Shown here: positions 16,322-24,385 of the stretch, in pieces
How positions within the stretch are numbered: the stretch's first letter is position 1
Layout of the letters: each line of letters opens with the position of its first letter
From: Parcubacteria group bacterium Greene0714_7
GTDB lineage: Bacteria > Patescibacteria > Paceibacteria > UBA9973 > UBA2103
Direction of reading: 5' to 3'
DNA: 64,000 bases
Assembly (NCBI GenBank): GCA_007378985.1
Contig: VMHB01000001.1
Location: 192,276-256,275 of the forward strand
Position numbers and translations under genes: made by a program
The notes under the pieces: generated by a model
Told to the model about the DNA's origin: nothing
The model's input: the letters and a program-made list of their open reading frames with translations, nothing else
Databases searched by the model: none

Positions 16322-17233
16322 ATGAAAAAAACACCTGCGCCTATTGTTGTGAAAGGAACTTTCAAACTCAAGTCGGGTTTGGCTGACATGCTAAAGGGCG
16401 GTGTCATTATGGATGTCGTAAATGTAGAGCATGCAAAGATTGCAGAAGATGCCGGGGCTGTTGCGGTGATGGCCCTCGAGCGGGTGCCGTCTGATATTCG
16501 TGCCATGGGTGGTGTAGCTCGTATGTCTGATCCAAAAATGATTAAAGGCATACAGTCTGCTGTTACCATTCCTGTAATGGCAAAGTGCAGAATAGGGCAC
16601 TTCGTGGAGGCACAGGTACTCGAAGCTCTGGCTGTGGATTTCATTGATGAAAGCGAAGTGCTTACTCCTGCAGACGAACAATTTCATATTTCAAAAGAAA
16701 ATTTCACCGTGCCGTTTGTGTGTGGCGCCCGTGATTTAGGGGAGGCTCTCAGAAGAATCTCTGAAGGAGCCGCAATGATACGAACAAAGGGTGAAGCGGG
16801 TAGTGGAAATATTGTGGAAGCAGTACGGCACATTCGTGCGATGCAAGCAGGTATTACTGAGCTTGTCGACCTTCTTAAGAAAAAGAATACAAAAAAATTA
16901 CAAACGCTTGCTCGTGAGTATAGGGTTTCATATGAATTGGTTTTAAAAGTAGTGAAGCTGGGACGATTGCCGGTAGTTAATTTTGCAGCGGGAGGCATTG
17001 CAACTCCAGCGGACGCAGCGCTCTGTATGCAACTTGGTGTTGATGGTGTGTTTGTAGGTTCAGGGATATTTAAGAGTTCAAATCCTAAAAAAACAGCGAG
17101 GGCTATTGTTGACTCCGTTGCTCACTTTAATGATGCAAAAAAGATTGCACTAGCAAGTGAAGATGTAGGAGAGGCTATGAAGGGGCAAGAAATTTCAGCT
17201 CTCCAAACTCGTTTAGCAAGTCGTGGTATTTAG
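16322..17233 (+). CDS. pdxS: Pyridoxal 5'-phosphate synthase subunit PdxS
   Basis: Synthase subunit of the DXP-independent vitamin B6 pathway. It makes PLP from ribose 5-phosphate, glyceraldehyde 3-phosphate and ammonia supplied by PdxT. 303 aa TIM barrel with GGVIMDVVNVEHAKIAEDAGA, MALERVPSDIRA, KCRIGHFVEAQ, DESEVLTPAD (catalytic Lys region), RTKGEAGSGNI and the phosphate site FAAGGIATPADAAL. pdxT follows immediately, as usual. Confidence 0.97.
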   Translation: MKKTPAPIVVKGTFKLKSGLADMLKGGVIMDVVNVEHAKIAEDAGAVAVMALERVPSDIRAMGGVARMSDPKMIKGIQSAVTIPVMAKCRIGHFVEAQVLEALAVDFIDESEVLTPADEQFHISKENFTVPFVCGARDLGEALRRISEGAAMIRTKGEAGSGNIVEAVRHIRAMQAGITELVDLLKKKNTKKLQTLAREYRVSYELVLKVVKLGRLPVVNFAAGGIATPADAALCMQLGVDGVFVGSGIFKSSNPKKTARAIVDSVAHFNDAKKIALASEDVGEAMKGQEISALQTRLASRGI

Positions 17234-17240
17234 TGCTTCC

Positions 17241-17843
17241 ATGCGCTCTCTCACGGTAGGTGTTCTCGCGCTTCAAGGCGATGTGAGTGAGCATATAGAA
17301 GCAACCAAATCGGCAGGGACTCTTTTAAAGATTCCAATCACCGTTATATCTGTTCGTATAGCGGGTGATTTGGAAACACTTGACGCTCTTATTATTCCTG
17401 GGGGTGAAAGCACCACACTGCAAAAACTGTGCGAAAGGGAAGGAATGTTTCAGAAAATGAAAAAAGTGAAGAATATATTTGGCACCTGTGCTGGGGCAAT
17501 TCTTCTAGCAAAAGAAGTTTTACATAAAACATCAGACCAAAAAACTCTAGCTCTTATGAATATAGAGGTGGATAGAAATGCCTATGGTCGCCAGAATGAA
17601 TCTTTCGAAAGGGTAATTGAGACGGAATTTGGACAAATGAATGCGGTTTTTATTCGTGCTCCAAAAATACGAACCGTTGGAAAGAAACTAAAGGTACTTG
17701 CTAGAAATGGAACTGAAATAGTTGCCTGTGAGGAACGAGATGGAGGCAGATACTACTTAGCCACGTGTTTTCATCCAGAGTACACCTCTGGCGCTTTCCA
17801 TAAATATTTTTTAGAGCAGACTTTGCGAGAGGTAGTTGGGTAG
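17241..17843 (+). CDS. pdxT: Pyridoxal 5'-phosphate synthase glutaminase subunit PdxT
   Basis: Class I glutamine amidotransferase that feeds ammonia to PdxS, about 200 aa. The start is placed at the ATG at 17241 to give MRSLTVGVLALQGDVSEH, the usual N-terminus. The triad is visible: Cys in FGTCAGAILLA, and His and Glu in CFHPEYTSG. The substrate loop PGGESTT is intact. It is 7 bp from pdxS and clearly in the same operon. It ends 1 bp from the convergent mltG gene. Confidence 0.95.
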   Translation: MRSLTVGVLALQGDVSEHIEATKSAGTLLKIPITVISVRIAGDLETLDALIIPGGESTTLQKLCEREGMFQKMKKVKNIFGTCAGAILLAKEVLHKTSDQKTLALMNIEVDRNAYGRQNESFERVIETEFGQMNAVFIRAPKIRTVGKKLKVLARNGTEIVACEERDGGRYYLATCFHPEYTSGAFHKYFLEQTLREVVG

Positions 17844-17844
17844 T

Positions 17845-18906
17845 TTATTTCCCCTGACCGTAATATTGCTTGAGAAGAGCAACGTGCTCCTTGTAGGTTG
17901 CGGTACAGTGGAAACCTCCTTTTTTATCGTGGAAGTAGAAAATGCAATTCGTTTTTTTAGGATTAAGTGCTGCAATGACAGCGGCAACAGAGGGGTTTGC
18001 AATAGGGGTTGGTGGCAATCCAGGATTTAGGTATGTGTTGTAGCTTGATTTAATATATTTATCTTTTGGTGCAACTTTAGGCCACCATATATCGTTTTTC
18101 CCTTTGTTTGCAGAACTTTTTGCATATTGAAGTGTCGCGTCAATTTGGAGATTCATGTCATTCCAAATGCGATTCCAGATTATGCCTGAAATTATTCGCA
18201 TTTCATCAGGGTCACTTGTCTCACGCTCTAAGAGTGATGCAATTGTTAGTGCTGTTTCGAGTGGCACGATTTGAGCAGTGGAAGTCGCATATCGAGAAAG
18301 TATTGTGTTATGAAAACGTTCATCCAAGGTGCGTTTGATAGCATCAATATCGTCGCCGGCATTGACTTCGTATGTCCCTGGAGCAAATTTCCCCTCACCT
18401 AAAGTTGGGGCTTCCGTATTTGTGTGTGTAAGAAACTCTGCACGTTCTTCCTTATTCCAATCTAGTGTTTTTCCAAAAGCTCGCGCAACTTCTTCTTGTC
18501 TATATCCTGGGTAAATAGTGACGAACTGCATTCCAGCAGCTCCGACAAGTGCATAGCCAGGCACGGAAGCGATAATACTAGCGATAGTGCCCAATATTCC
18601 TTTCGCCTTAATAGAGGCAGCAGATATTGAGGGGTTTTCATTGGTGAAGAAGGCATCAACTTCTGCATTTTCGTTGATAGATCTTCCTTGAGGGTTAACG
18701 CTGACGGGGAACGGCTTAATTGTAGGGGTTACGATTTCTTGTTCTTGGTGTATTTGGAAAGAAAAAAATGAAGGAAATGAAAGAACTGCACCACCTATAA
18801 TTAGGGCAAATGCCACACCCCACAACACGAGTGATTTTTTATTTGGCATTTTTTTCTTACCTCTAATTTTTTGCACCAAAGGTTTTGATGCTGAAGAACT
18901 TGCCAT
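17845..18906 (-). CDS. mltG: Endolytic transglycosylase MltG-like protein 1
   Basis: 353 aa. A basic N-terminus and one TM segment (residues about 26-46) anchor it; the outer part is YceG/MltG-like. The catalytic-Glu region is LTIASLLERETSDPDEMRIISG, followed by WNRIWNDMNLQIDATLQYA, YNTYLNPGLPPTPIANPS and the C-terminal YFHDKKGGFHCTATYKEH. It cleaves nascent glycan strands during peptidoglycan synthesis. A second paralogue is at 47971-48924. The minus-strand TATACT lies 7 nt before the ATG, so it is probably leaderless. An internal start at residue 20 (MPNKKS) is possible. Confidence 0.92.
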   Translation of the reverse strand: MASSSASKPLVQKIRGKKKMPNKKSLVLWGVAFALIIGGAVLSFPSFFSFQIHQEQEIVTPTIKPFPVSVNPQGRSINENAEVDAFFTNENPSISAASIKAKGILGTIASIIASVPGYALVGAAGMQFVTIYPGYRQEEVARAFGKTLDWNKEERAEFLTHTNTEAPTLGEGKFAPGTYEVNAGDDIDAIKRTLDERFHNTILSRYATSTAQIVPLETALTIASLLERETSDPDEMRIISGIIWNRIWNDMNLQIDATLQYAKSSANKGKNDIWWPKVAPKDKYIKSSYNTYLNPGLPPTPIANPSVAAVIAALNPKKTNCIFYFHDKKGGFHCTATYKEHVALLKQYYGQGK

Positions 18907-18935
18907 ACGATATAGTATAACGCTAGGAATGCTCT

Positions 18936-19892
18936 CTAGTCAGTTTCAAAAAGCTCACTCAAAGATTCGCCATTATTAAGGCGATTTATAGCATTGCCAA
19001 AAATTTCACCCACAGAAATAATTTCTATCTTTTGAGATAATGCTTGTGTTGGGAGAACGCTATCAGTTATGAATATTTTTTTAACGGGCGAACGATCAAT
19101 AGAGGCCATGGCATTTCCTGAAAGTATTCCGTGCGTTGCGGCAGCGTAGACTTCTTTTGCACCATTCTCCATAAGCAAAGCAGAGGCTTTTTCAAGAGTT
19201 CCGCAGGTATCAAACATGTCATCAATGATGAGTGCAATCTTTCCTTTTACATCACCGACAAGTTTCATGGCCGTTACCTGATTTGGAATTTCTCGTTGCT
19301 TGTGAATAATTGCAAGATCCACATTTTTTGTTAGTCGTTTTGCGTATGATTGTGCACGACTTACACCGCCAACATCTGGGGAAACAACCACAAGCTCTTC
19401 TTTTGCTAATGCATCAGCAAAGAAGGATTGGAAGAAAGAAATAAATACAGGTCGTGCGTATAAATAATCAACATTTGTGTCTCTAAAGAATCCGCCGATG
19501 GCATCTGTATGTAAGTCCATTGCTAAAATTTTGTCAGTACCGAGCGTTTCAAGAAGCACCGCCACTACTCGAGCGGAAATTGGTTCACGAGGCTTTGCTT
19601 TCCTCTCCTGTCTGGCATATCCCATATACGGGAGTACGACTGTGATTTCCCTGGCAGATGCACCGCGTGCAGCTTCAACGGCGAGGAATAAGCGCATCCA
19701 ATTTTCAGCAGGTGGGTTAGTGGACTGAACAAGAAATACACTCTTCCCACGAAGGTTCTCCATAAACTGCACATGCTGTTCGCCATCAGAGAATGTTTTC
19801 AGTTTTATTTTCCCCAAGGAGGTGCCGAGCTTTGATGCAATTTTTTCAGCAAGAGGGTCGTTCGAGCCGAGGCTGAAAATTGCGTAGTCCAT
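18936..19892 (-). CDS. prs: Ribose-phosphate pyrophosphokinase
   Basis: Makes PRPP from ribose 5-phosphate and ATP for nucleotide synthesis. About 318 aa when started at MDYAIFSLGSND, which matches the family N-terminus; an open frame extends 20 codons further, to 19952. Landmarks are KLKTFSDGEQHVQF, LPYMGYARQERK, the metal site LAMDLHTDAIGGFF, and the PRPP loop LIIDDMFDTCGTLEKA. The 264 bp between this start and the next gene (GNAT) hold no other gene that I can see. Confidence 0.94.
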   Translation of the reverse strand: MDYAIFSLGSNDPLAEKIASKLGTSLGKIKLKTFSDGEQHVQFMENLRGKSVFLVQSTNPPAENWMRLFLAVEAARGASAREITVVLPYMGYARQERKAKPREPISARVVAVLLETLGTDKILAMDLHTDAIGGFFRDTNVDYLYARPVFISFFQSFFADALAKEELVVVSPDVGGVSRAQSYAKRLTKNVDLAIIHKQREIPNQVTAMKLVGDVKGKIALIIDDMFDTCGTLEKASALLMENGAKEVYAAATHGILSGNAMASIDRSPVKKIFITDSVLPTQALSQKIEIISVGEIFGNAINRLNNGESLSELFETD

Positions 19893-20156
19893 CCGGTTGT
19901 GAGTTTTGGCGTCATGCCCGCAGTCGTCCGTAGAGATTGAAGTGTGCCCCATATATTTAGATGAAGTGGACTATACCACTGCCGTTATGGGCATAAAAGA
20001 CCGCAACGCCAAAATCTACAACGGGATCCATTAGTGGGGAGTATATCAAGAACTGTGTCTAATGTGTAACATTTTCCTCCTTGCATGGGTTTATGTATTC
20101 AGCACTAGGATACATGCGTAAAGGAGTCCTGTGTCTTATACTGCTTTAATACACCA

Positions 20157-20585
20157 ATGATTAACGTAAACCAACTCACTGAGGCTTCAGAGCAAAACAT
20201 ACAGGAACTAGAGCTTCTCTCGGGTATGTTGCATGGCGATGAACGAAAATCATCGGCAGACGAAATTGCCCGTATACTCAGTAACCCCTCTGTTATTTTT
20301 GTTGTTGCAAAAGATGGGGAACGTATTATTGGGATGGGTGCGCTCTATATACATCAGAAAGTTGGTAAAATAGGGTCATATATAGAAGATGTCATTGTTG
20401 ATAGTGCGTACCGTGGGAAAGGATTAGGTAAAGAAATAGTACAAGCTCTCATTGATGGAGCACGCGAGCGGGGGGTAGTATCAGTTTCACTTACCTCACG
20501 ACCAGAAAGAATTGCAGCGCATACTTTGTATGAAAAACTTGGTTTTAAAAAATATGACACAAATGTTTTTAGAATTACCCTCTAA
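20157..20585 (+). CDS. GNAT-family N-acetyltransferase
   Basis: 142 aa single-domain acetyltransferase. The acetyl-CoA loop is readable as VIVDSAYRGKGLGKEIVQALI (V/I-x-x-x-x-RGxG), followed by GVVSVSLTSRPERIAAHTLYEKLGF, the usual final strand and helix. The substrate cannot be inferred. It is 12 bp upstream of aclB and may be co-transcribed with it, though no functional link is evident. Confidence 0.88.
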   Translation: MINVNQLTEASEQNIQELELLSGMLHGDERKSSADEIARILSNPSVIFVVAKDGERIIGMGALYIHQKVGKIGSYIEDVIVDSAYRGKGLGKEIVQALIDGARERGVVSVSLTSRPERIAAHTLYEKLGFKKYDTNVFRITL

Positions 20586-20597
20586 TAGATAGCTCTA

Positions 20598-21743
20598 ATG
20601 TCACGGGTAAAAATTACGGAGTATAGAGCTAAGAAACTTATACTTGGGGACGCATATGCGGGTCGTTCCTTGTCGGGTATTTCTGATGTTGGGTTTACGA
20701 AACCCAACATGGTGGTGAAGGTTGATCAAGGGATTAAGAAGCGTTTTAAGCAGGGGCTTGTTGCGGTCAATGTTTCTTCAAAGGAGGCAGGGCAGAAAGT
20801 AAGGGAATGGGAAAAGCGAGGTTTTTCTCATTTTCTTGTTGAGCCGTATGTATCGCATGAGGAGTCTGAAGAGCAGTACCTTTTTTTAGAGCGGGTACGC
20901 ACGGGGATACGAGTTCTACATGCTTCTTCGGGTGGTATTGATATCGAGGCACACCCAGAACTAGTGAAAACATATCTCATAAACCCGGCACTATCATATA
21001 TGGTAGTGCCGGGCATCCCAGAAAAATTCTTGAAACATCTTGTGGAGGTGTTTGAAAAAAACTTTTTCTCTTTTCTTGAAATTAATCCACTTGTTGTTCG
21101 GGGAGATGAGGTATATATCCTCGATGCAGCGGTGCTCGTCGACAGCGCGGGAATATTTTTCGTCAAAAATGGATGGAACGAAGAAGACGTTGTTGAGGGA
21201 AAGGTACGACATATTGCTGAAGAAAAAGTACAGGCACTTCAAAAAACTACCCCTGCCTCCCTGAAACTCACCATTTTGCACCCTGATGGAGGTTTGTTTT
21301 TTCTGCTTTCAGGTGGTGGTGGAAGTATTGTTATTGCAGATGAGGCAGAACTTAATGGTGTGGGTCGCTCCATTGGTAATTATGGAGAATATAGCGGTGG
21401 TCCAACTCGAGAAGAAACACATCTCTACGCACGAGAGGTGATTCAGCTATTACTTAATTCACCTGCAAAGAAGAAGGCGCTCGTGATTGCTGGAGGTATT
21501 GCAAATTTTACTGATGTTAAGTCAACATTTAAGGGTATTGTTGATGCCTTGTCAGAGTGCGCGAGCACTCTTCGAGGAAAAGGTGTAAAAGTATTTGTGC
21601 GTCGTGGCGGACCGAATGAAATTGAAGGGCTTCTTTTTATGGAAGAGTATTTAAAAAAAGAAAAATTATTTGGTTCAGTGTATGGTTCTGGTGCAGTAAT
21701 TACGAGTGCAGTTGATGATGCCATTGCATTTATAAAAAAATGA
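20598..21743 (+). CDS. aclB: ATP-citrate lyase, small (ATP-grasp) subunit
   Basis: 381 aa, corresponding to the N-terminal ATP-grasp half of eukaryotic ACLY and to AclB of green sulfur bacteria. Recognisable are KITEYRAKKLI, the nucleotide region ending EINPLVVRGDEVYILDAAVLVDSAG, and the CoA-ligase-type domain LLSGGGGSIVIADEA, NYGEYSGGPTREETHLYAREV, ALVIAGGIANFTDV and VRRGGPNEIEGLL. With aclA it would split citrate into acetyl-CoA and oxaloacetate using ATP and CoA. The order aclB-aclA and the 46-bp gap fit a two-subunit enzyme. The coding sequence contains a near-perfect 30-bp palindrome at 20984-21013. Confidence 0.85.
   Translation: MSRVKITEYRAKKLILGDAYAGRSLSGISDVGFTKPNMVVKVDQGIKKRFKQGLVAVNVSSKEAGQKVREWEKRGFSHFLVEPYVSHEESEEQYLFLERVRTGIRVLHASSGGIDIEAHPELVKTYLINPALSYMVVPGIPEKFLKHLVEVFEKNFFSFLEINPLVVRGDEVYILDAAVLVDSAGIFFVKNGWNEEDVVEGKVRHIAEEKVQALQKTTPASLKLTILHPDGGLFFLLSGGGGSIVIADEAELNGVGRSIGNYGEYSGGPTREETHLYAREVIQLLLNSPAKKKALVIAGGIANFTDVKSTFKGIVDALSECASTLRGKGVKVFVRRGGPNEIEGLLFMEEYLKKEKLFGSVYGSGAVITSAVDDAIAFIKK
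20984..21013. repeat. 30-bp near-perfect palindrome inside aclB
   Basis: CCCGGCACTATCATATATGG and onward: 15-bp arms with one mismatched pair. The inner CACTATCATATATGxTAGTG is the same core as the palindromes flanking TrpR-like gene 1 (6294-6337, 6770-6789). Here it lies in codons for NPALSYMVVPGI. Confidence 0.7.
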
Positions 21744-21824
21744 ACCCCGTTAGAAATACCACCTGCACAGATTTCTAAAATATTTATATATGAAAAAGCG
21801 CATTGATAAAATTTCTAACGGGGT
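21744..21824 (+). promoter_or_regulatory. 14-bp stem enclosing the aclA start codon
   Basis: ACCCCGTTAGAAAT (21744-21757), directly after the aclB stop, is perfectly complementary to ATTTCTAACGGGGT (21811-21824), which lies in aclA codons 8-12. The hairpin would enclose the aclA ATG at 21790. Ribosomes ending aclB could open it, giving translational coupling of the two subunits. Confidence 0.65.
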
Positions 21825-23628
21825 GAACATACTTGAATTAACACGGAGTGGAAGAGCAAGAGTTCTCGTCATAGGGAATCATTCAGGCATTATTCAGTCA
21901 ATGCTCGATTTTGATTTTCTTTCAGGCAAGGAAATTCCTTCTGTATTGGGGATAGTTGCAGGGAATCGTAAGGCAGAAAAATATTTTTTTGGGACTAAAG
22001 AAATTTTGTTGCCATGCTATAAGAATATTCAAATTGCTTCGGAGGCCTTAGGTTCAAAGGTCGACTGGATGCTTAATCTTCAGTCGGGACGGCGTACATT
22101 TGAATCAACGGTTTCCTTTTTTGATTTTTTCCCAAAATCGCTTGGGGCACACATATTTGCAGAAAATGTTCCAGAAAGTCACGCAACTGAGCTCATTTCT
22201 CGTTTTGGTAAGAAGTATTTTATCGTAGGGCCTTCAGGAGTTGGATTGTTGATACCAGGCGCTTTGAAGCTTGGCGCCATTGGTGGTGTTGATGCGGTTC
22301 AAATTAAATCTGGAGCACTGACAAACGCTGGAAATATTGCGGTTGGTTCAACTTCTGGAGGAATGACTAATGAGCTGATTCATGCAGTTGCGCGTGCTGG
22401 GAAAAGACTCTCGTTTGCAATAGCTATTGGCGGAGACAGGTTTCCTGTAGTTTCTTTGACGCAGATATTTGCGCTTGCTGAAGCAGATTCTCAAACAGAA
22501 GGATTTGTATATTTTGGAGAGCTTGGCGGTGTAGATGAATATGAAATTATTGAGCTCATTAAGGCAAAAAAGTTCACCAAACCTCTTGTTGCGTATATTG
22601 CGGGAATTATAGATGAAGCATTTGATGAACATGTACAATTTGGGCATGCAAAGGCATTGGTGCAGACAATGGATGAAAGTGCTCGTGCAAAGCGTGAGGC
22701 ACTTCGCGAGGCTGGTGTTATTGCTCCTGATACATTTCCTCAGTTTCTTGATGCGCTTCAAAAACTTCCCGGAGGCGCGTATACTGCTGAGGAAATGGAT
22801 ATAGAGCCGCTTCAAGGACGACAGAAAAGTATTCTTTCGACGAGAAAGGTTTCAGACATAGATGAAGGTCGTATTTTTGTAAAAGGAAAAAAACTTTCGA
22901 AAGGCAAAGAAAATGCATTTGTGGACGCTACGTTAGTTGCACTTCTTGGAAAGCCTGTACAGTCTCCAATAACACGAGCCTTTACCGAAGCTGTGTTTGA
23001 AATGCTTATAGACCACGGAGGAAATGTTTCAGGGGCAGTAAATACCATGATTACCGCTCGTGCTGGTAAAGATCTTGTTTCATCCCTTGCCTCAGGCCTT
23101 CTCACTGTTGGTCCCCGTTTTGGTGGAGCAATAAACGAAGCAGCTCGTTTGTGGATTTCGGGTGTTGTATCGCAAAAAACAGGTTTGGAATTTGTAGCTG
23201 AAAAAGCAAAGGCAGGTGAGTTGATTTTAGGCATTGGGCACAAGAAATACCGCGTTGGGCTCCCAGATCCTCGAGTGAAAGCTCTTGCTGAATTTGCAAC
23301 GCTTCTTAAAGTACATCCACATTATGATTTCGCACGGAGCGTAGAGAAAGCAACAACTTCAAAAAACGGGAAATTGATTTTAAATATCGACGGCGCTATT
23401 GCAGCGTTACTCTTAGACATCTTGAGTGAATGCGAAGGGATGAGTCAGCGCGAACTTCAAGAGCTTGCTGATGCTGAATTCTTTAATGCATTTTTTGTTA
23501 TTCCTCGCTCTGTAGGTTTCATTGCACATTTCATGGAACAAAAGAAAAATGATGAAGGTTTGTTTCGTCTTCCTGATGAACTACTGTTTGTGAGAGCAGA
23601 GACTCCAAAGAAAACTAAGAAGAAATAA
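21790..23628 (+). CDS. aclA: ATP-citrate lyase, large (citrate synthase-containing) subunit
   Basis: 612 aa. Residues about 1-330 are the CoA-binding and succinyl-CoA-synthetase-alpha-like part: STSGGMTNELIHAVARAGK, AIAIGGDRFPV, YFGELGGVDEYE. The phospho-histidine region is VQFGHAKAL, where animal and other ACLs have GHAGA. Residues about 370-600 are the citrate synthase-like part: DHGGNVSGAVNTMITARAGK, DLVSSLASGLLTVGPRFGGA, LGIGHKKYRVGLPDPRV, LNIDGAIAALLLD and RSVGFIAHFMEQKK. All three catalytic His/Asp segments of the citrate synthase fold appear. The enzyme would supply acetyl-CoA and oxaloacetate, or run in reverse; the pathway is unclear. Confidence 0.87.
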   Translation: MKKRIDKISNGVNILELTRSGRARVLVIGNHSGIIQSMLDFDFLSGKEIPSVLGIVAGNRKAEKYFFGTKEILLPCYKNIQIASEALGSKVDWMLNLQSGRRTFESTVSFFDFFPKSLGAHIFAENVPESHATELISRFGKKYFIVGPSGVGLLIPGALKLGAIGGVDAVQIKSGALTNAGNIAVGSTSGGMTNELIHAVARAGKRLSFAIAIGGDRFPVVSLTQIFALAEADSQTEGFVYFGELGGVDEYEIIELIKAKKFTKPLVAYIAGIIDEAFDEHVQFGHAKALVQTMDESARAKREALREAGVIAPDTFPQFLDALQKLPGGAYTAEEMDIEPLQGRQKSILSTRKVSDIDEGRIFVKGKKLSKGKENAFVDATLVALLGKPVQSPITRAFTEAVFEMLIDHGGNVSGAVNTMITARAGKDLVSSLASGLLTVGPRFGGAINEAARLWISGVVSQKTGLEFVAEKAKAGELILGIGHKKYRVGLPDPRVKALAEFATLLKVHPHYDFARSVEKATTSKNGKLILNIDGAIAALLLDILSECEGMSQRELQELADAEFFNAFFVIPRSVGFIAHFMEQKKNDEGLFRLPDELLFVRAETPKKTKKK

Positions 23629-23678
23629 TTCCTGTTCCGTAGCCACTTGTTCTGAGTTATTATTGTCCCTACAGTATC

Positions 23679-23751
23679 GGGCGGTTAGCTCAGTTGGTAG
23701 AGCGTTCCCTTCACACGGGAGAGGTCACAGGTTCGAATCCTGTACCGCCCA
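23679..23751 (+). tRNA. tRNA-Val (anticodon CAC)
   Basis: Cloverleaf of 73 nt: acceptor GGGCGGT/ACCGCCC, D-arm AGCTCAGTTGGTAGAGC, anticodon loop TTCACAC, T-arm ACAGGTTCGAATCCTGT. The anticodon CAC reads GTG (Val). CCA is not encoded. Confidence 0.95.
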
Positions 23752-23774
23752 CACATGATTTATTATTGTTAGTT

Positions 23775-23845
23775 CGGGGCGGAGTATGCCGGTAGTACAT
23801 ACGATTCGGGTTCGTATAGACCGAGTTCGATTCTCGGCGCCCCGA
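23775..23845 (+). tRNA. tRNA-Pro (anticodon CGG)
   Basis: 71-nt cloverleaf beginning with C1: acceptor CGGGGCG/CGCCCCG, anticodon stem TACGA/TCGTA around loop TTCGGGT (anticodon CGG), T-arm CCGAG-TTCGATT-CTCGG. The C1:G72 pair and the CGG loop fit tRNA-Pro. The last 19 nt from the T-loop to the end recur 153 bp downstream. Confidence 0.9.
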
Positions 23846-23999
23846 CTGAACAAAGTGAAGGAGGAAGAACAGACCGACTGCTCGGTCTGTGTCCGGAATC
23901 GAAAGTCGGAGTCATGCCGTTAGGCAGACGAGACCGGGTAGAAACCACTTAGCGAGTCCTCGAGCGGAGTTCGTTGACGCCGATTCTCGGCGCCCCGAC
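23828..23999 (+). repeat. Direct repeat of the tRNA-Pro 3' end around a 134-bp structured spacer
   Basis: CGATTCTCGGCGCCCCGAC occurs at 23828-23846 (the 3' end of tRNA-Pro) and again at 23981-23999. Between them lie several hairpins: ACAGACCGA-CTGC-TCGGTCTGT (9-bp stem, about 23873-23894), TGCC-GTTA-GGCA, and CGCCGA-TTC-TCGGCG at the second repeat. No ORF fits. It could be the scar of a tRNA-targeting integrant (attL/attR-like), a decayed second tRNA, or a structured RNA with a tRNA-like end. Confidence 0.65.
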
Positions 24000-24102
24000 C
24001 ATAGAGGTCAAATATATTTTTTATTCATGGGCCTATAAGCAAAGCTTTTAGGCTCCTCTCTCGAAAAAAGTAGACATACATGCCATACTTTCTTTCTCGT
24101 TC

Positions 24103-24173
24103 GGGCCTATAGTCTAGTGGTACGACGCTACATTCGCATTGTAGAGGCGCGAGTTCGATTCTCGCTAGGTCCA
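24103..24173 (+). tRNA. tRNA-Ala (anticodon CGC)
   Basis: 71-nt cloverleaf: acceptor GGGCCTA/TAGGTCC with a G3:U70 pair, anticodon stem CTACA/TGTAG around TTCGCAT (anticodon CGC), T-arm GCGAG-TTCGATT-CTCGC. The anticodon reads GCG (Ala), and the G3:U70 pair agrees. Confidence 0.92.
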
Positions 24174-24183
24174 CAGAAACAAG

Positions 24184-24231
24184 GATCTCCCTCCGAAGGA
24201 GAAAATCCAGGTTCGACTCCTGGTGAGAGCA
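24184..24231 (+). pseudogene. 3' half of a tRNA-Arg (anticodon CCG)
   Basis: A complete anticodon arm (TCTCC-CTCCGAA-GGAGA), variable loop, T-arm (CCAGG-TTCGACT-CCTGG) and acceptor 3' strand TGAGAGC-A are present. The matching 5' acceptor strand GCTCTCA and a D-arm are absent: the upstream bases are the end of tRNA-Ala and a short spacer. It may be a truncated tRNA, an integration remnant or an assembly join. A trans-supplied 5' half is not excluded. Confidence 0.65.
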
Positions 24232-24299
24232 CCTTTCGACTCCATGACTCACTCAGAGCAAGCACCCGTGGACTATTTTTCTAAACACTACAAAAGAGC

Positions 24300-24341
24300 C
24301 AGTATAGTATAAGTTAACGACCGTTAAATTATACTATACTG
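24300..24341. repeat. 42-bp palindrome, GTATAGTATAA family copy 1
   Basis: Arms CAGTATAGTATAA...TTATACTATACTG with inner GTTAACG/CGTTAAA around a central AC; one arm mismatch. It lies between the tRNA cluster (plus) and a convergent minus-strand gene, so it could stop transcription from both sides. Copies at 24774-24813 and 40161-40204 share the outer arms. Confidence 0.75.
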
Positions 24342-24385
24342 ATTGAAACTGCTTTTATTTTAGAATTAATTTTTTACTCAATTTT

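Noticed and set aside
18936..19952. Prs start at 19952 (20 extra residues)
   Set aside because: The extra residues do not belong to the family; MDYAIFSLGSND at 19892 matches the normal N-terminus.
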